Numbered from the stretch's first letter, positions 44,218 to 57,341 are shown. The stretch is DNA of 64,000 nt from Candidatus Methylopumilus universalis (GCF_006365315.1 NZ_CP040968.1:124001-188000); one strand, 5' to 3'. Translations and numbers: made by a program. Notes: generated by a model from the letters alone, not told the origin.

Positions 44218-47200
44218 ATGAGCTATTCCTTTACTGAAAAAAAACGTATTAGAAAAAGTTTTGCTAAAAGAGAGCGTGTGCAAGATATACCATACTTGCT
44301 CACCATGCAGCTTGAGTCTTATGCAGCTTTTTTACAAAAGAATACGCATGCCGAACAGAGACTTAGCGAAGGCCTCCAGTCAACATTCAATTCAGTATTT
44401 CCTATCACAAGTCATTCCGGTAATGCCCGACTTGATTTTGTAACTTACAATTTAGGCGAGGAAGCATTTGATGTTAAAGAATGTCAACAACGCGGCTTAA
44501 CATATGGTGTTCCATTAAGAGTCAAAGTTCGTTTAACTCTTATGGATAAAGAAGCATCAAAACCAACAGTTAAAGAAATTAAAGAGCAAGAAGTGTACAT
44601 GGGTGAAATTCCACTTATGACAGATAATGGCTCGTTCGTTATTAATGGTACCGAGAGAGTTATCGTATCTCAGCTTCATAGAAGTCCTGGCGTATTTTTT
44701 GAGCATGACCGAGGCAAAACGCACAGCTCTGGAAAGTTATTATTTTCAGCAAGAATTATTCCTTATCGTGGCTCTTGGTTAGATTTCGAATTTGATCCTA
44801 AGGATTATTTGTATTTCCGTGTGGATCGTCGCAGAAAAATGCCAGTCACAATTTTGTTAAAAGCATTAGGTTATTCACCAGAACAAATTCTAGAAACATA
44901 CTACGATTTTGATTCATTCCATGTGACTGCTAAATCAATTGATTTTGAATTAGTTCCTGATCGTCTAAGAGGTGAGATTGCTAAGTTTGATATCGCTGAC
45001 AAAAGAGGAAATGTGATTGTACAAAAAGACAAGCGCATTACTGTTAAACATATTCGCGAAATGGAAAAAGCAGGCGTAAACAAAATTACGGTAGATAAAG
45101 ATTTCATTTTGGGCCGCAAACTTTCAAAAGCAATTGTAGATAAAAATACAGGCGAAGTTATTGCTAGCGCAAATGACGAAATCACAGAGTCAGTATTGGA
45201 TAAATTTATTGAAGTGGGTGTAGGACAAATTCATACACTCTATTCAAATGATTTAGATCATGGCGATTACATTTCTCAAACACTTACTTCTGATGAAGTT
45301 CCTGATCAATACAGTGCAAAAGTAGCTATTTATCGAATGATGAGACCTGGCGAGCCACCAACTGAAGATGCAGTTGAGGCTTTATTTAAAGGATTATTTT
45401 TTAATGAAGACCGATATGATTTATCTAATGTAGGTCGCATGAAATTTAATCGAAGAGCACATCCAAAAGCATATGAACAACATGCAAATTGGTTGCAAAG
45501 ATTTTACAAACGCGTAGGCCCTCAAGGTGAAACTGGTGCAAATATTTTATCGAACGATGATATCTTAGCTGTGATTGGTGTTCTGATTGAATTACGAAAT
45601 GGTCGAGGTGAAATAGATGATATTGACCATCTTGGTAATCGAAGAATTCGTTCTGTTGGTGAGCTTGTTGAAAATCAATTTAGAACTGGTCTTGTTCGAG
45701 TGGAGCGCGCAGTTAAAGAAAGATTAAGCCAAGCTGAGGCAGACAATTTAATGCCACATGACTTAATCAATTCAAAACCTATCTCAAGTGCGATTAGAGA
45801 ATTCTTTGGTTCCTCACAACTATCTCAATTTATGGATCAAACCAATCCATTATCTGAGATTACGCACAAGCGAAGAGTTTCAGCCCTTGGCCCTGGTGGC
45901 TTAACAAGAGAGCGTGCTGGCTTCGAGGTACGTGACGTTCATTCGACGCATTATGGCCGCGTATGTCCAATTGAAACTCCAGAAGGACCAAACATTGGCC
46001 TCATTAATTCACTTGCACTTTATGCAAGAACGAATCAATACGGCTTCTTAGAAACACCTTATAGACGAGTTGAAAATGGCAAAGTCACTGCAAAGATAGA
46101 TTATCTTTCTGCGATTGAAGAAAGTGAATTTGTTATAGCCCAGGCAAATACTGAGCTTGATAATAAAGGACACTTTCAAGACGATTTAATTTCATGTCGT
46201 CATCGTAACGAATTTACGATGTCCTCAGTAGATCCTATTCAATATATGGACGTAGCTCCTGGCCAAATCGTTTCTGTGGCAGCCGCATTAATTCCATTTC
46301 TAGAACACGACGATGCAAATCGTGCGCTTATGGGTGCAAACATGCAGCGTCAAGCTGTGCCATGCTTGAGAGCAGAGAAAGCAGTTGTAGGGACAGGTAT
46401 TGAAAGAACAGTAGCAACTGATTCTGGCACAACAGTTCAAGCTAAGCGCGGAGGTGTTGTTGATTATGTCGATTCAAGACGTGTTGTGATTCGCGTGAAC
46501 GACGATGAGGCTGCTGACGGAGAAGTTGGCGTTGATATTTATAATCTAACTAAATACACAAGATCTAATCAAAATACCAATATCAATCAAAGACCGCTTG
46601 TAAGAATTGGCAATAAAATTGCAAGAGGTGATGTGATTGCTGACGGCGCATCAACAGATGTGGGCGAATTAGCACTTGGTCAAAATATGCTTGTTGGATT
46701 TATGCCTTGGAATGGTTACAACTTCGAGGATTCGATTTTAATTTCAGAGCGTGTAGTAGCTGAAGATCGATATACATCGATTCATATCGAAGAATTATCT
46801 GTTGTATCTAGAGATACAAAATTAGGCCCGGAAGAAATTACACGTGACATTTCAAATCTTTCAGAAAGAATGCTTGGAAGACTGGATGAGTCAGGCATTA
46901 TTTATATTGGCGCTGAAGTTGAATCAGGCGATGTGCTTGTAGGTAAAGTTACACCAAAAGGCGAGACACAACTTACACCTGAAGAAAAACTCTTAAGAGC
47001 AATTTTTGGTGAAAAGGCTTCTGATGTAAAAGATACAAGTTTAAGAGTGCCGTCAGGCATGTCTGGAACAATTATTGATGTTCAAGTATTTACTAGAGAG
47101 GGCATTGATAGAGATTCAAGAGCTGAACAAATTATTGATGACCAATTAAAACACTTCAAACAAGATCTAGCTGATCAATTAAGAATCGTTGAAGATGATA

Positions 47201-48387
47201 CTTTTGGAAGAATCGAAAGATTACTTACAAACAAAGTCGCAACTGGCGGCCCAAAAGGGTTGAAAAAAGGCGAAAAAATCTCTAAAGATTTTCTAGCTTC
47301 AATTAATAGATACGATTGGTTTGATATTCGCCTAGGTAACGACGATGCTTCAAAACAATTAGAAAGTTTGAAAGATAATTTAGCAACTGCTAAAGAACAA
47401 TTCGACAAACGTTTTGAAGAGAAAAAACGAAAATTAACACAAGGCGATGAGCTCCCTCCGGGCGTTCAAAAAATGGTTAAGGTTTACTTGGCCGTGAAAC
47501 GCAGAATTCAGTCGGGCGATAAAATGGCTGGACGTCACGGTAACAAAGGTGTTGTTTCAAAAATTGCTCCTGTAGAAGATATGCCACACATGGCTGATGG
47601 CACACCTTTGGATATTGTATTAAATCCATTGGGCGTTCCTTCTCGAATGAATATTGGCCAAATTTTAGAAACTCATCTTGGATGGGCAGCTAAAGGCCTA
47701 GGTCTTCGTATCGGAGAAATGCTAAAAGAAGAAGTAAAAATTACTGAAGTTCGTAAATTTTTAGATCAAATTTACAACGATGCTTCAGGTAAAAAAGAAG
47801 ATATTAAGTCATTAAACGATGATGAAGTTGTAGAGCTTGCTGAGCATTTGAAAAATGGCGTTCCATTTGCCACATCAGTGTTCGATGGCGCATCTGAGTC
47901 GGACATTCAATATATGTTAGATCTTGCTTACCCAGATAACGATCCAAAAACAAAACTGTTGCAATTCTCAGCAAACAAAACGCAAGTTAAATTATTTGAT
48001 GGCCGCACAGGTGAGGCGTTTGAAAGACCGGTCACAGTAGGTTACATGCACGTACTTAAATTACATCATTTGGTTGATGACAAAATGCATGCACGTTCAA
48101 CAGGACCTTATTCTCTAGTAACGCAACAGCCACTTGGCGGTAAAGCGCAATTTGGCGGACAACGTTTTGGTGAGATGGAAGTTTGGGCGCTAGAAGCATA
48201 CGGCGCTGCTTATACCTTACAAGAAATGTTGACTGTTAAATCAGACGATGTTGCTGGTAGAACTAAAGTATACGAAAACATAGTGAAGGGTGAGCATAAG
48301 ATTGATGCAGGCATGCCTGAATCATTCAACGTGTTGGTTAAAGAAATTCGTTCACTAGCTATTGATATTGACCTCGATAGAAACTAA
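44218..48387 (+). CDS. rpoB: RNA polymerase beta subunit RpoB
   Basis: 1389-residue beta subunit. The rifampicin region reads [18 protein letters not shown] and [12 protein letters not shown], i.e. wild-type at the classic resistance positions Asp516, His526 and Ser531 (E. coli numbers). The following motif is [11 protein letters not shown], with Ser576 where Pro (E. coli 564) is usual. The active-site [11 protein letters not shown] is intact. I chose the ATG at 44218, which follows AGGAGA, over an in-frame ATG at 44194 inside the inverted repeat. rpoC follows 11 nt later. Confidence 0.97.
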   Translation: MSYSFTEKKRIRKSFAKRERVQDIPYLLTMQLESYAAFLQKNTHAEQRLSEGLQSTFNSVFPITSHSGNARLDFVTYNLGEEAFDVKECQQRGLTYGVPLRVKVRLTLMDKEASKPTVKEIKEQEVYMGEIPLMTDNGSFVINGTERVIVSQLHRSPGVFFEHDRGKTHSSGKLLFSARIIPYRGSWLDFEFDPKDYLYFRVDRRRKMPVTILLKALGYSPEQILETYYDFDSFHVTAKSIDFELVPDRLRGEIAKFDIADKRGNVIVQKDKRITVKHIREMEKAGVNKITVDKDFILGRKLSKAIVDKNTGEVIASANDEITESVLDKFIEVGVGQIHTLYSNDLDHGDYISQTLTSDEVPDQYSAKVAIYRMMRPGEPPTEDAVEALFKGLFFNEDRYDLSNVGRMKFNRRAHPKAYEQHANWLQRFYKRVGPQGETGANILSNDDILAVIGVLIELRNGRGEIDDIDHLGNRRIRSVGELVENQFRTGLVRVERAVKERLSQAEADNLMPHDLINSKPISSAIREFFGSSQLSQFMDQTNPLSEITHKRRVSALGPGGLTRERAGFEVRDVHSTHYGRVCPIETPEGPNIGLINSLALYARTNQYGFLETPYRRVENGKVTAKIDYLSAIEESEFVIAQANTELDNKGHFQDDLISCRHRNEFTMSSVDPIQYMDVAPGQIVSVAAALIPFLEHDDANRALMGANMQRQAVPCLRAEKAVVGTGIERTVATDSGTTVQAKRGGVVDYVDSRRVVIRVNDDEAADGEVGVDIYNLTKYTRSNQNTNINQRPLVRIGNKIARGDVIADGASTDVGELALGQNMLVGFMPWNGYNFEDSILISERVVAEDRYTSIHIEELSVVSRDTKLGPEEITRDISNLSERMLGRLDESGIIYIGAEVESGDVLVGKVTPKGETQLTPEEKLLRAIFGEKASDVKDTSLRVPSGMSGTIIDVQVFTREGIDRDSRAEQIIDDQLKHFKQDLADQLRIVEDDTFGRIERLLTNKVATGGPKGLKKGEKISKDFLASINRYDWFDIRLGNDDASKQLESLKDNLATAKEQFDKRFEEKKRKLTQGDELPPGVQKMVKVYLAVKRRIQSGDKMAGRHGNKGVVSKIAPVEDMPHMADGTPLDIVLNPLGVPSRMNIGQILETHLGWAAKGLGLRIGEMLKEEVKITEVRKFLDQIYNDASGKKEDIKSLNDDEVVELAEHLKNGVPFATSVFDGASESDIQYMLDLAYPDNDPKTKLLQFSANKTQVKLFDGRTGEAFERPVTVGYMHVLKLHHLVDDKMHARSTGPYSLVTQQPLGGKAQFGGQRFGEMEVWALEAYGAAYTLQEMLTVKSDDVAGRTKVYENIVKGEHKIDAGMPESFNVLVKEIRSLAIDIDLDRN

Positions 48388-48398
48388 GGAGATCACAG

Positions 48399-51300
48399 AT
48401 GAAAGCTTTATTAGACCTATTTAAACAGGTTACACAAGAAGAAGAGTTTGATGCAATTAAGATTGCATTAGCATCTCCAGAAAAAATTCGTTCATGGTCT
48501 TATGGTGAAGTTAAAAAGCCAGAAACGATCAATTACAGAACATTTAAACCTGAAAGAGATGGTTTATTTTGCGCAAAAATATTTGGACCTATTAAAGATT
48601 ACGAATGTCTTTGCGGTAAATATAAACGACTTAAACACCGAGGTGTCATTTGTGAAAAATGTGGTGTTGAAGTTACCTTATCAAAAGTGCGTCGTGAGCG
48701 CATGGGTCATATTGATTTAGCAAGTCCAGTTGCACATATTTGGTTCTTAAAGAGCTTGCCAAGTCGTTTAGGTATGGTGCTTGATATTGCTTTGAGAGAT
48801 ATTGAACGCGTTCTTTATTTTGAAGCATTTATTGTTGTTGATCCTGGCATGACTCCTTTAACAAGAGGACAACTTCTTACCGAAGATGACTATCTTGCAA
48901 AAATAGAAGAGTTTGGCGATGAATTTACCGCAGTGATGGGCGCTGAAGCAATTAAAGAATTGCTTAAGTCACTCGATATTAATAGTGAAATTGAAAAATT
49001 AAGAACTGAATTAGCTGAGACAGGTTCAGAAGCAAAAATTAAAAAAATTGCTAAGCGTTTAAAAGTGCTTGAAGCATTCCAGAAGTCAGGCATTAAACCT
49101 GAATGGATGATTCTAGAAATTCTTCCTGTGCTCCCTCCTGAGTTAAGACCTTTAGTACCTCTTGATGGCGGAAGATTTGCTACATCAGACTTGAATGATT
49201 TGTATCGCCGAGTGATTAACAGAAATAATCGTTTAAGAAGATTATTAGATCTTAAGGCGCCAGAAATTATTGTTAGAAATGAAAAGCGTATGTTACAAGA
49301 AGCAGTTGATTCACTTCTTGATAATGGAAGACGTGGCAAGGTTATGACAGGTGCTAACAAGAGACCATTGAAATCTCTTGCCGATATGATTAAAGGTAAG
49401 GGTGGCCGATTTAGACAAAATCTTTTAGGTAAGCGTGTTGATTATTCAGGACGTTCAGTGATTGTTGTTGGACCACAATTAAAACTTCACCAATGTGGTT
49501 TGCCGAAGAAAATGGCACTTGAGTTATTTAAACCATTTATTTTTCATAAATTAGAAGTGCTTGGCCTTTCTACAACTATTAAAGCTGCAAAGAAAAAAGT
49601 AGAAGAAGAAGGACCGGAAGTATGGGATATTTTAGAGGACGTAATTAGAGAGCATCCTGTTCTATTAAACAGAGCCCCAACATTACATCGTTTAGGTATT
49701 CAAGCATTTGAGCCTATATTAATTGAAGGCAAAGCAATTCAATTGCATCCCTTAGTTTGTGCTGCATTTAACGCCGACTTCGACGGTGACCAAATGGCAG
49801 TGCATGTGCCTTTATCTCTTGAGGCTCAAATGGAAGCAAGAACTTTAATGCTTGCATCTAATAACGTTTTATCTCCAGCCAATGGCGAACCAATTATTGT
49901 TCCATCACAAGATATCGTGCTTGGTCTTTATTACATGACGAGAGACAAAATCGCTGCACGCGGTGAAGGTATGAAATTTAGTGATGTAGCAGAAGTTCAT
50001 CGTGCTTTTGATAGTGGGCTGGTTGATCTTCATGCGCGCGTCACAGTTCGCATTAAAGAAACTGAATTAGGTCTAGACGGCACAACAACTGACAAAATAA
50101 ATCGATATGAGACTACGGTTGGAAGAGCAATACTTTCTGAAATTCTTCCAGCAGGACTTTCTTTTGATTTAATTAATAAAGCATTAAAGAAAAAAGAAAT
50201 TTCAAAATTAATTAATGCAGGTTTTAGACGTGTCGGCATCAGAGAGACAGTAATTCTCGCAGACAAACTAATGTACATGGGTTATACCTATGCCACAAAA
50301 GCAGGTATCTCAATCAGCATTCATGACATGCTTGTTCCTCCAGAAAAAGAGCAGCTCATTGAAGCTGCTGAAGCTGAAGTTAAGGAAATTGAAAATCAAT
50401 ACATCTCAGGCTTGGTTACCCAAGGTGAAAGATATAACAAAGTAGTTGATATATGGGGCCGTGCAGGTGACAAAGTTGCTGACGCAATGATGAAGCGTCT
50501 TAAGGAAGAGCCTGTTAAAAATGATGCTGGTGAAAATGTAAAAGGCAAAGATGGTAAAGATCTTTATCAAGAATCATTCAATGCAATTTATATGATGGCT
50601 GATTCGGGCGCTCGAGGATCTGCAGCTCAAGTAAGACAGCTTGCAGGTATGCGAGGTTTGATGGCAAGGCCTGATGGCTCAATTATTGAGACACCAATTA
50701 CTGCTAATTTCCGAGATGGCTTAAATGTTCTTCAATATTTTATTTCGACGCACGGTGCACGAAAAGGTCTTGCAGATACAGCATTGAAAACAGCTAACTC
50801 AGGTTATTTAACTAGACGTTTAGTTGATGTAACTCAAGATCTTGTTGTAACACAGCACGATTGCGGCACAGAAGACGGTTTAGTTACGAAAGCGCTTATC
50901 AAAGGTGGTGAAGTTGTTGAGCCATTAAGCGATCGTATTTTGGGTCGTGTAAATGCCCTCGATATTTACCATCCAGAAACTCAAGAAGTGATTTATTCAA
51001 AAGGTACGCTCCTTGAAGAAGATCATGTTGAGAAAATTGATGCACTTGGTATTGATGAAGTGAAAGTGAGAACTGCACTTACATGCGAAACAAGACATGG
51101 TATTTGTTCTCAATGTTATGGTCGTGATTTAGGTCGCGGTAAATTGATTAGTCAAGGTGAGTCTATCGGTGTTATTGCAGCGCAATCTATCGGTGAACCT
51201 GGCACACAATTAACAATGAGAACCTTCCATATTGGTGGCGCAGTTTCTAGAGCAGCATCAGTAAGCCAAGTTGAAAGTAAATCAAATGGCGTAATTCAAT

Positions 51301-52646
51301 TTACATCCACAATGCGTTACGTTACCAATGCTCGAAATGAGCAGGTTGTTATTTCACGTAATGGTGAGTTGATTATTCAAGATGAAAGTGGTCGCGAAAG
51401 AGAACGTCATAAAGTTCCTTATGGTGCAAACCTAGTTGTACAAGATGGCAAACCTATTAAAGCAGGTGGCGTTCTTGCAACATGGGATCCTCATACACGC
51501 CCAATTATTTCTGAGTATGCTGGACAGGTTAAATTTGAAAACGTTGAAGAAGGTATTACAGTTGCAAAACAAATTGATGATGTCACAGGCTTATCATCAT
51601 TAGTTGTGATTGATCCTAAGCAACGTGCAGGTCAGTCAAAAGGCTTAAGACCGCAAATCAAAATCTTAGACACATCTGGCAATGAAGTTAAATTAGCGGG
51701 TAGCGATATATCTGTTAACGTAACTTTCCAGCTCGGTTACATCATTACTGTAAAAGATTCTCAAGAAGTAAAAGTGGGCGATGTGATTGCTCGTATTCCA
51801 CAAGAATCTTCTAAGACGCGAGATATCACCGGTGGTCTTCCAAGAGTTGCTGAATTATTTGAAGCAAGATCTCCAAAAGACGCAGGTATGTTAGCTGAAA
51901 GTACAGGTACAGTTTCATTTGGTAAAGACACCAAAGGTAAACAAAGACTTGTGATTACAGATCTTGAAGGTGTTTCAAAAGAGTTTTTAATTCCTAAAGA
52001 CAAACATGTGACAGCGCATGATGGTCAAGTTGTCACTAAAGGTGAAACTATTGTGGACGGACCAGCGGATCCGCAAGATATTCTTCGCCTTCAAGGTAGG
52101 GAAGCTTTAGCAAGATATATTATCGATGAAGTTCAAGATGTTTATAGATTGCAAGGTGTAAAAATTAATGACAAACACATTGAAGTTATTGTTAGACAAA
52201 TGTTAAGACGTGTTCGTGTCACTGATGCAGGAGACACTTCATTTATTCAAGGTGAACAAGTCGAAAGAGCTGAATTGTTAACTGAAAATGAATCGATAAT
52301 GTCACAAGACAAAAAACCTGCTGAGTATGAATATGTGCTTTTAGGTATTACTAAAGCATCGTTATCTACAGACTCATTTATTTCAGCGGCTTCGTTCCAA
52401 GAAACAACTCGTGTTCTCACTGAAGCAGCAATTTTAGGCAAGCGTGATGAATTAAGAGGACTTAAAGAGAATGTAATCGTTGGTCGTTTAATCCCTGCAG
52501 GTACAGGTTTGGCTTATCATGAATCAAGAAAAGCTGCAGCTGCTGGGGAAAGTATGGACCCTGTTGAGGTACCTCTCGATCAGATCGATACTCCAATGGA
52601 AGTGGCACAGGAAACTAGCCCTGAAATTGAAGCGCCGACTGAATGA
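48399..52646 (+). CDS. rpoC: RNA polymerase beta' subunit RpoC
   Basis: 1415-residue beta' subunit. The active-centre Mg triad is Asp460, Asp462 and Asp464 in NADFDGDQ. The N-terminal zinc site is CLCGKY/CEKCG and the second is [13 protein letters not shown]. The trigger-loop/bridge-helix region [16 protein letters not shown] is present. The C-terminal 30 residues are acidic and poorly conserved. GGAGATC precedes the ATG. Confidence 0.98.
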   Translation: MKALLDLFKQVTQEEEFDAIKIALASPEKIRSWSYGEVKKPETINYRTFKPERDGLFCAKIFGPIKDYECLCGKYKRLKHRGVICEKCGVEVTLSKVRRERMGHIDLASPVAHIWFLKSLPSRLGMVLDIALRDIERVLYFEAFIVVDPGMTPLTRGQLLTEDDYLAKIEEFGDEFTAVMGAEAIKELLKSLDINSEIEKLRTELAETGSEAKIKKIAKRLKVLEAFQKSGIKPEWMILEILPVLPPELRPLVPLDGGRFATSDLNDLYRRVINRNNRLRRLLDLKAPEIIVRNEKRMLQEAVDSLLDNGRRGKVMTGANKRPLKSLADMIKGKGGRFRQNLLGKRVDYSGRSVIVVGPQLKLHQCGLPKKMALELFKPFIFHKLEVLGLSTTIKAAKKKVEEEGPEVWDILEDVIREHPVLLNRAPTLHRLGIQAFEPILIEGKAIQLHPLVCAAFNADFDGDQMAVHVPLSLEAQMEARTLMLASNNVLSPANGEPIIVPSQDIVLGLYYMTRDKIAARGEGMKFSDVAEVHRAFDSGLVDLHARVTVRIKETELGLDGTTTDKINRYETTVGRAILSEILPAGLSFDLINKALKKKEISKLINAGFRRVGIRETVILADKLMYMGYTYATKAGISISIHDMLVPPEKEQLIEAAEAEVKEIENQYISGLVTQGERYNKVVDIWGRAGDKVADAMMKRLKEEPVKNDAGENVKGKDGKDLYQESFNAIYMMADSGARGSAAQVRQLAGMRGLMARPDGSIIETPITANFRDGLNVLQYFISTHGARKGLADTALKTANSGYLTRRLVDVTQDLVVTQHDCGTEDGLVTKALIKGGEVVEPLSDRILGRVNALDIYHPETQEVIYSKGTLLEEDHVEKIDALGIDEVKVRTALTCETRHGICSQCYGRDLGRGKLISQGESIGVIAAQSIGEPGTQLTMRTFHIGGAVSRAASVSQVESKSNGVIQFTSTMRYVTNARNEQVVISRNGELIIQDESGRERERHKVPYGANLVVQDGKPIKAGGVLATWDPHTRPIISEYAGQVKFENVEEGITVAKQIDDVTGLSSLVVIDPKQRAGQSKGLRPQIKILDTSGNEVKLAGSDISVNVTFQLGYIITVKDSQEVKVGDVIARIPQESSKTRDITGGLPRVAELFEARSPKDAGMLAESTGTVSFGKDTKGKQRLVITDLEGVSKEFLIPKDKHVTAHDGQVVTKGETIVDGPADPQDILRLQGREALARYIIDEVQDVYRLQGVKINDKHIEVIVRQMLRRVRVTDAGDTSFIQGEQVERAELLTENESIMSQDKKPAEYEYVLLGITKASLSTDSFISAASFQETTRVLTEAAILGKRDELRGLKENVIVGRLIPAGTGLAYHESRKAAAAGESMDPVEVPLDQIDTPMEVAQETSPEIEAPTE

Positions 52647-52650
52647 TAGG

Positions 52651-52679
52651 TTGACATTATGCAGGAACCAAAATACAAT
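52651..52679 (+). promoter_or_regulatory. Predicted strong sigma-70 promoter of the str operon
   Basis: A perfect TTGACA (52651-52656) and TACAAT (52674-52679) are separated by exactly 17 bp, starting 5 nt after the rpoC stop. It would drive rpsL-rpsG-fusA-tuf from near 52686 with an 80-nt leader. This is the best promoter in the window. Confidence 0.8.
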
Positions 52680-52765
52680 TTGCGGCTTTTTGGGATCTTC
52701 GCGTTTAGCGGGGACTCTAATAAAGTCATCATCAATAGTAATTTAGAAATTTAAGGATTTAGGCG

Positions 52766-53140
52766 ATGCCAACAATTAATCAGTTAATTCGTAAACCACG
52801 AAAAAAAGTTGAAAGTAAGAGCAAGGTTCCAGCTCTTGAAGCTTCACCTCAAAAAAGAGGTGTGTGTACGCGTGTTTACACAACAACTCCAAAAAAACCA
52901 AACTCCGCTTTGCGTAAAGTGGCTAAAGTTCGTTTGACGAATGGTTACGAAGTGATTAGTTATATCGGTGGAGAAGGCCATAATTTACAAGAACACTCTG
53001 TTGTTCTATTAAGAGGCGGCCGTGTAAAAGACTTACCAGGCGTTCGTTACCATATGGTTCGAGGAAGTCTGGATACAGCCGGTGTTAAAGATCGTAAACA
53101 GTCTCGATCTAAATACGGCGCTAAGCGACCTAAAGAATAA
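52766..53140 (+). CDS. rpsL: 30S ribosomal protein S12
   Basis: 124-residue S12 at the decoding centre. [12 protein letters not shown] and [11 protein letters not shown] are wild type around the two lysines whose change gives streptomycin resistance in E. coli (Lys42 and Lys87). It heads the str operon, 119 nt after rpoC. Confidence 0.98.
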   Translation: MPTINQLIRKPRKKVESKSKVPALEASPQKRGVCTRVYTTTPKKPNSALRKVAKVRLTNGYEVISYIGGEGHNLQEHSVVLLRGGRVKDLPGVRYHMVRGSLDTAGVKDRKQSRSKYGAKRPKE

Positions 53141-53174
53141 GTTTTTTAGAATACTAAATTAAGGTAAACATATT

Positions 53175-53645
53175 ATGCCAAGACGTAGAGAAGTTCCCAA
53201 AAGAATCATCCTTCAAGATCCAAAATTCGGAAGCCAAGAAGTTTCTAAATTTGTGAATGTATTAATGACGAGCGGAAAAAAATCCGTTGCCGAAAGATTA
53301 ATTTACGGCGCATTCGATCAAATTAAAACGAAAAGCGGAAAAGACCCTATTGAAGTATTCTCTCTCGCATTAACAAATTTAAGACCAGTTGTTGAAGTAA
53401 AAAGTCGGCGTGTAGGTGGTGCTAACTATCAAGTACCTGTCGAAGTAAGACCTTCAAGACGTGTGGCTCTAGCTATGAGATGGCTAAGAGATGCAGCACG
53501 TAAAAGAGGTGAAAAATCAATGGATTTACGTTTAGCAGCAGAAATTGTAGAAGCTTCTGAAAATAAAGGCGCCGCAATGAAAAAACGTGAAGAAGTTCAC
53601 AGAATGGCAGAAGCTAATAAAGCGTTCTCACATTTCCGTTTCTAA
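53175..53645 (+). CDS. rpsG: 30S ribosomal protein S7
   Basis: 156-residue S7 that starts assembly of the 30S head and contacts E-site t[32 protein letters not shown] and [14 protein letters not shown] are family stretches. In E. coli it represses the str mRNA at the rpsL-rpsG gap; here that gap is only 34 nt. Confidence 0.98.
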   Translation: MPRRREVPKRIILQDPKFGSQEVSKFVNVLMTSGKKSVAERLIYGAFDQIKTKSGKDPIEVFSLALTNLRPVVEVKSRRVGGANYQVPVEVRPSRRVALAMRWLRDAARKRGEKSMDLRLAAEIVEASENKGAAMKKREEVHRMAEANKAFSHFRF

Positions 53646-53673
53646 ACTTAATTAATTAAAAGGTAATTCTAAA

Positions 53674-55764
53674 GTGGCTCGCATAACCCCCATTAATCGA
53701 TACAGAAATATAGGAATTAGTGCTCATATTGATGCAGGTAAAACTACAACAACTGAGCGTATTCTTTTTTACACTGGGGTGAACCATAAGATTGGTGAAG
53801 TGCACGATGGTGCCGCAACCATGGACTGGATGGAGCAAGAGCAAGAGCGAGGCATTACGATTACTTCAGCAGCAACAACTTGCTTCTGGAAGGGTATGGC
53901 AGGTCAATTTGACCAGCATCGAATTAATATTATTGATACCCCAGGACACGTAGACTTCACTATTGAAGTGGAGCGATCAATGCGAGTTCTTGATGGTGCT
54001 TGTATGGTTTATTGTGCAGTAGGTGGTGTTCAGCCTCAATCAGAAACTGTATGGCGTCAAGCAAACAAATATAAAGTTCCACGTTTAGCTTTTGTAAATA
54101 AAATGGACAGAGCCGGCGCAAACTTTTTTAAAGTTTACGATCAAATGCGCTTACGTTTAAAAGCAAATCCAATTGCACTTCAGGTCCCTATTGGCGCTGA
54201 AGAAAAATTTGAAGGTGTGATTGATCTTATTAAAATGAAAGCTGTTTATTGGGATGAATCATCTCAAGGTATGAAATTTGATTATCGCGATATTCCTGCA
54301 GACTTAGTTGATACATGTAAAGAATGGCGCGAAAAAATGCTCGAAGCCGCCGCAGAAGCCAATGAAGAATTAATGAATAAATATTTGGAAACTGGTGATT
54401 TAAGCGAAGAAGATATTAAAAAAGGATTGCGCATTAGAACGATTAATTTTGAAATTGTGCCTATGTTATGTGGATCAGCCTTTAAAAATAAGGGTGTGCA
54501 AGCTATGTTGGACGCAGTGATTGAGTATTTGCCTGCCCCTACTGATGTTGCAGCGCTCGTATGTGAAGATGCCAAGGGCCAACCCACAACTCGCAAAGCC
54601 TCTGATGATGAACCTTTCTCAGCGTTAGCATTTAAAATCATGACAGACCCTTTTGTAGGTCAGCTTATTTTCTTCCGCGTATATTCAGGCGTTATTAAAT
54701 CAGGCGATACCATTTATAACCCAATTAAAGGCCGTAAAGAACGTATTGGCCGTATTCTTCAAATGCACGCAAATCAGCGTGAAGAATTGAAAGAAGTTCG
54801 TGCTGGCGACATTGCGGCAGCCGTCGGACTTAAAGAAGCAACAACAGGCGACACTTTATGTGATATTAACAATGAAGTTGTTCTTGAAAGAATGATTTTC
54901 CCTGAGCCTGTTATTCACGTTGCAGTTGAACCTAAAACAAAAGCCGATCAAGAGAAAATGGGTATAGCTTTAAATAGACTTGCTCAAGAAGATCCTTCAT
55001 TTAGAGTGAAGACAGATGAAGAAACAAATCAAACAATTATTTCCGGCATGGGCGAGCTCCATTTAGAAATTCTTGTAGATCGAATGAGAAGAGAATTTGG
55101 TGTTGAAGCTAATGTAGGTGCACCGCAAGTGGCTTACAGAGAGGCTATCAAGAAATCAGTTGAAATTGAAGGTAAATTTGTAAAACAATCTGGTGGTAAG
55201 GGTCAGTATGGTCATGTATGGCTGAAAATGGAGCCAAATGAACCGGGTAAAGGTTTTGAATTTATTGATGCAATTAAAGGTGGATCAGTGCCTCGTGAGT
55301 TCATTCCTGCGGTTGAAAAAGGATTACGCGAAACACTTCCTGCAGGTGTAGTTGCTGGTTATCCAGTTGTAGATGTCAAAGTTACTTTATTTGATGGTTC
55401 ATACCATGATGTTGACTCAAATGAAAATGCATTTAAAATGGCAGCTTCGATGGCATTTAAAGACGGAATGCGCAAAGCGGACCCTATCCTTCTTGAGCCT
55501 ATGATGGCAGTTGAGGTAGAAACACCTGAGGATTATTTTGGTGATTTGATGGGCGACCTTTCATCTAGACGTGGCATGATTCAAGGTATGGAAGATAATG
55601 CATCTGGCAAAGTTGTTCGCGCTGAAGTTCCTTTAGCAGAGATGTTTGGATATTCAACAACCATGCGTTCCCTATCTCAAGGTAGAGCGACATATTCGAT
55701 GGAATTTAAGCATTACACAGAAGCACCAAGAAACGTAGCAGAAGCAGTTGTTAACAAAAAATAA
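53674..55764 (+). CDS. fusA: Elongation factor G
   Basis: 696-residue translocation GTPase. G1 is [12 protein letters not shown], switch II is [10 protein letters not shown]4 is NKMDRAG, and domain IV has [14 protein letters not shown]. The start is GTG, giving the usual [15 protein letters not shown]; no ATG is available upstream. It lies 28 nt after rpsG and 25 nt before tuf copy 2. Confidence 0.97.
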   Translation: MARITPINRYRNIGISAHIDAGKTTTTERILFYTGVNHKIGEVHDGAATMDWMEQEQERGITITSAATTCFWKGMAGQFDQHRINIIDTPGHVDFTIEVERSMRVLDGACMVYCAVGGVQPQSETVWRQANKYKVPRLAFVNKMDRAGANFFKVYDQMRLRLKANPIALQVPIGAEEKFEGVIDLIKMKAVYWDESSQGMKFDYRDIPADLVDTCKEWREKMLEAAAEANEELMNKYLETGDLSEEDIKKGLRIRTINFEIVPMLCGSAFKNKGVQAMLDAVIEYLPAPTDVAALVCEDAKGQPTTRKASDDEPFSALAFKIMTDPFVGQLIFFRVYSGVIKSGDTIYNPIKGRKERIGRILQMHANQREELKEVRAGDIAAAVGLKEATTGDTLCDINNEVVLERMIFPEPVIHVAVEPKTKADQEKMGIALNRLAQEDPSFRVKTDEETNQTIISGMGELHLEILVDRMRREFGVEANVGAPQVAYREAIKKSVEIEGKFVKQSGGKGQYGHVWLKMEPNEPGKGFEFIDAIKGGSVPREFIPAVEKGLRETLPAGVVAGYPVVDVKVTLFDGSYHDVDSNENAFKMAASMAFKDGMRKADPILLEPMMAVEVETPEDYFGDLMGDLSSRRGMIQGMEDNASGKVVRAEVPLAEMFGYSTTMRSLSQGRATYSMEFKHYTEAPRNVAEAVVNKK

Positions 55765-55773
55765 GTTAAAAAT

Positions 55774-55789
55774 TTAAGGATATAACATT
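55774..55789 (+). repeat. Shared upstream edge of the two tuf repeats
   Basis: TTAAGGATATAACATT occurs identically before both tuf genes (39500-39515 and here), including the ribosome-binding AAGGA. Sequence outside it differs, so it marks the left edge of a direct repeat of about 1.2 kb. The right edge is the short shared TAGTTTT at the stop codon. Confidence 0.85.
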
Positions 55790-56980
55790 ATGGCAAAAGG
55801 CAAATTTGAACGTACCAAACCCCATGTGAACGTTGGCACAATTGGTCACGTTGACCATGGTAAGACAACACTTACAGCGGCAATCACAACGATTCTTGCT
55901 AAGAAATTTGGCGGAGAAGCTAAGGCTTACGATCAAATTGATGCGGCGCCAGAAGAAAAAGCACGTGGTATTACAATTAATACAGCCCACGTAGAATACG
56001 AAACAGCGAATCGCCATTATGCGCACGTTGACTGCCCAGGCCATGCTGACTATGTTAAAAATATGATTACAGGTGCAGCGCAGATGGACGGCGCAATCCT
56101 TGTATGTTCAGCAGCTGACGGCCCAATGCCTCAAACTCGTGAACATATCCTTTTAGCTCGCCAAGTAGGCGTGCCTTACATTGTGGTCTTCTTAAATAAA
56201 GCAGACATGGTGGATGACAAAGAATTATTAGAGCTCGTTGAAATGGAAGTACGTGACCTTTTAACGAAATATGACTTCCCAGGCGACAAAACGCCAATCG
56301 TGATAGGTTCTGCAAAATTAGCACTCGAAGGTGACCAATCTGAAATTGGTGAGCCATCAATCTTTAAATTAGCTGAAGCACTTGATTCTTATATACCAAT
56401 GCCAGAACGTGCAATCGACGGTGCATTCTTAATGCCAGTTGAAGATGTGTTCTCAATCTCAGGTCGCGGTACTGTAGTAACGGGTCGTGTTGGGCGCGGT
56501 ATTGTTAAAGTGGGCGATGAAATTGAAATCGTAGGTATCAAACCTACACTTAAAACAACATGTACAGGCGTTGAAATGTTCCGTAAGTTACTTGACCAAG
56601 GTCAAGCAGGCGACAACGTAGGTGTGTTGTTACGTGGTACAAAACGTGAAGAAGTTGAACGTGGTCAAGTATTAGCTAAAGCAGGTTCAATCACACCACA
56701 TACAAAATTCGCTGCAGAGATCTATGTGCTTGGTAAAGATGAAGGTGGTCGTCATACACCATTCTTCAATGGTTACCGCCCACAGTTCTACTTCAGAACA
56801 ACAGACGTAACAGGCGCTGTTGATTTACCAGCAGGCACAGAAATGGTGATGCCAGGTGACAACGTGTCAATCACAGTAACACTCATTGCACCAATCGCGA
56901 TGGAAGAAGGTTTACGTTTTGCGATTCGTGAAGGTGGCCGCACAGTAGGCGCTGGTGTTGTTGCTAAGGTGATTGAATAG
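55790..56980 (+). CDS. tufA: Elongation factor Tu (copy 2, str operon), Glu235Gly variant
   Basis: 396-residue EF-Tu, apparently base-for-base the same as copy 1 except that GAG is GGG at codon 235 (changed base 56493). This turns GRVERG in domain 2 into GRVGRG. The flanking Arg residues match E. coli Arg230 and Arg233, known as pulvomycin-resistance positions near the domain interfaces. All GTPase motifs are intact. The gene closes the str operon, 52 nt before rpsJ. The change may be real, recent polymorphism, or a sequence error. Confidence 0.95.
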   Translation: MAKGKFERTKPHVNVGTIGHVDHGKTTLTAAITTILAKKFGGEAKAYDQIDAAPEEKARGITINTAHVEYETANRHYAHVDCPGHADYVKNMITGAAQMDGAILVCSAADGPMPQTREHILLARQVGVPYIVVFLNKADMVDDKELLELVEMEVRDLLTKYDFPGDKTPIVIGSAKLALEGDQSEIGEPSIFKLAEALDSYIPMPERAIDGAFLMPVEDVFSISGRGTVVTGRVGRGIVKVGDEIEIVGIKPTLKTTCTGVEMFRKLLDQGQAGDNVGVLLRGTKREEVERGQVLAKAGSITPHTKFAAEIYVLGKDEGGRHTPFFNGYRPQFYFRTTDVTGAVDLPAGTEMVMPGDNVSITVTLIAPIAMEEGLRFAIREGGRTVGAGVVAKVIE

Positions 56981-56992
56981 TTTTTTAAAATT

Positions 56993-57008
56993 AATACCGT
57001 AAGGTATT
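56993..57008 (+). promoter_or_regulatory. Small GNRA-loop hairpin before rpsJ
   Basis: AATACC-GTAA-GGTATT is a 6-bp stem closed by a GTAA (GNRA-type) tetraloop, 24 nt before the rpsJ start. It could be part of an S10 leader; it is far smaller than the E. coli L4-controlled leader. Confidence 0.35.
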
Positions 57009-57032
57009 CGCTCTTTGGAAAGGTAGTAAAAA

Positions 57033-57341
57033 ATGCAAAGTCAGAAAATTCGTATACGTTTGAAGGCATTTGATTATCGTTTAATCGATCAATCAGCCCA
57101 AGAGATCGTTGAAACAGCAAAAAGGACAGGAGCTGTTGTTAAGGGACCTGTTCCGCTTCCTACTCGAATCGAAAGATTTGATATTTTAAGATCGCCACAC
57201 GTCAATAAAACGTCGCGAGATCAATTTGAAATAAGAACTCATCAGAGATTGATGGATATCATAGATCCTACAGATAAAACAGTAGATGCTTTAATGAAAC
57301 TGGATTTGGCTGCTGGAGTTGATGTAGAAATTAAGTTGTAA
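57033..57341 (+). CDS. rpsJ: 30S ribosomal protein S10
   Basis: 102-residue S10 (NusE), which also joins NusB and NusG in antitermination. [14 protein letters not shown] and the C-terminal [20 protein letters not shown] are standard, as is [22 protein letters not shown]. It opens the S10 operon, directly after tuf. Confidence 0.98.
   Translation: MQSQKIRIRLKAFDYRLIDQSAQEIVETAKRTGAVVKGPVPLPTRIERFDILRSPHVNKTSRDQFEIRTHQRLMDIIDPTDKTVDALMKLDLAAGVDVEIKL

Noticed and set aside
48890-49360. 156-codon minus-strand frame inside rpoC
   Set aside because: Antisense shadow of a highly conserved essential gene, with no recognised domain.
52519-52746. 75-codon plus-strand frame across the end of rpoC into the rpsL leader
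   Set aside because: Out of frame with rpoC, no ribosome-binding site, and it contains the predicted str promoter.
54282-54641. 119-codon minus-strand frame inside fusA
   Set aside because: Antisense shadow of fusA domain 1-2; no family features.
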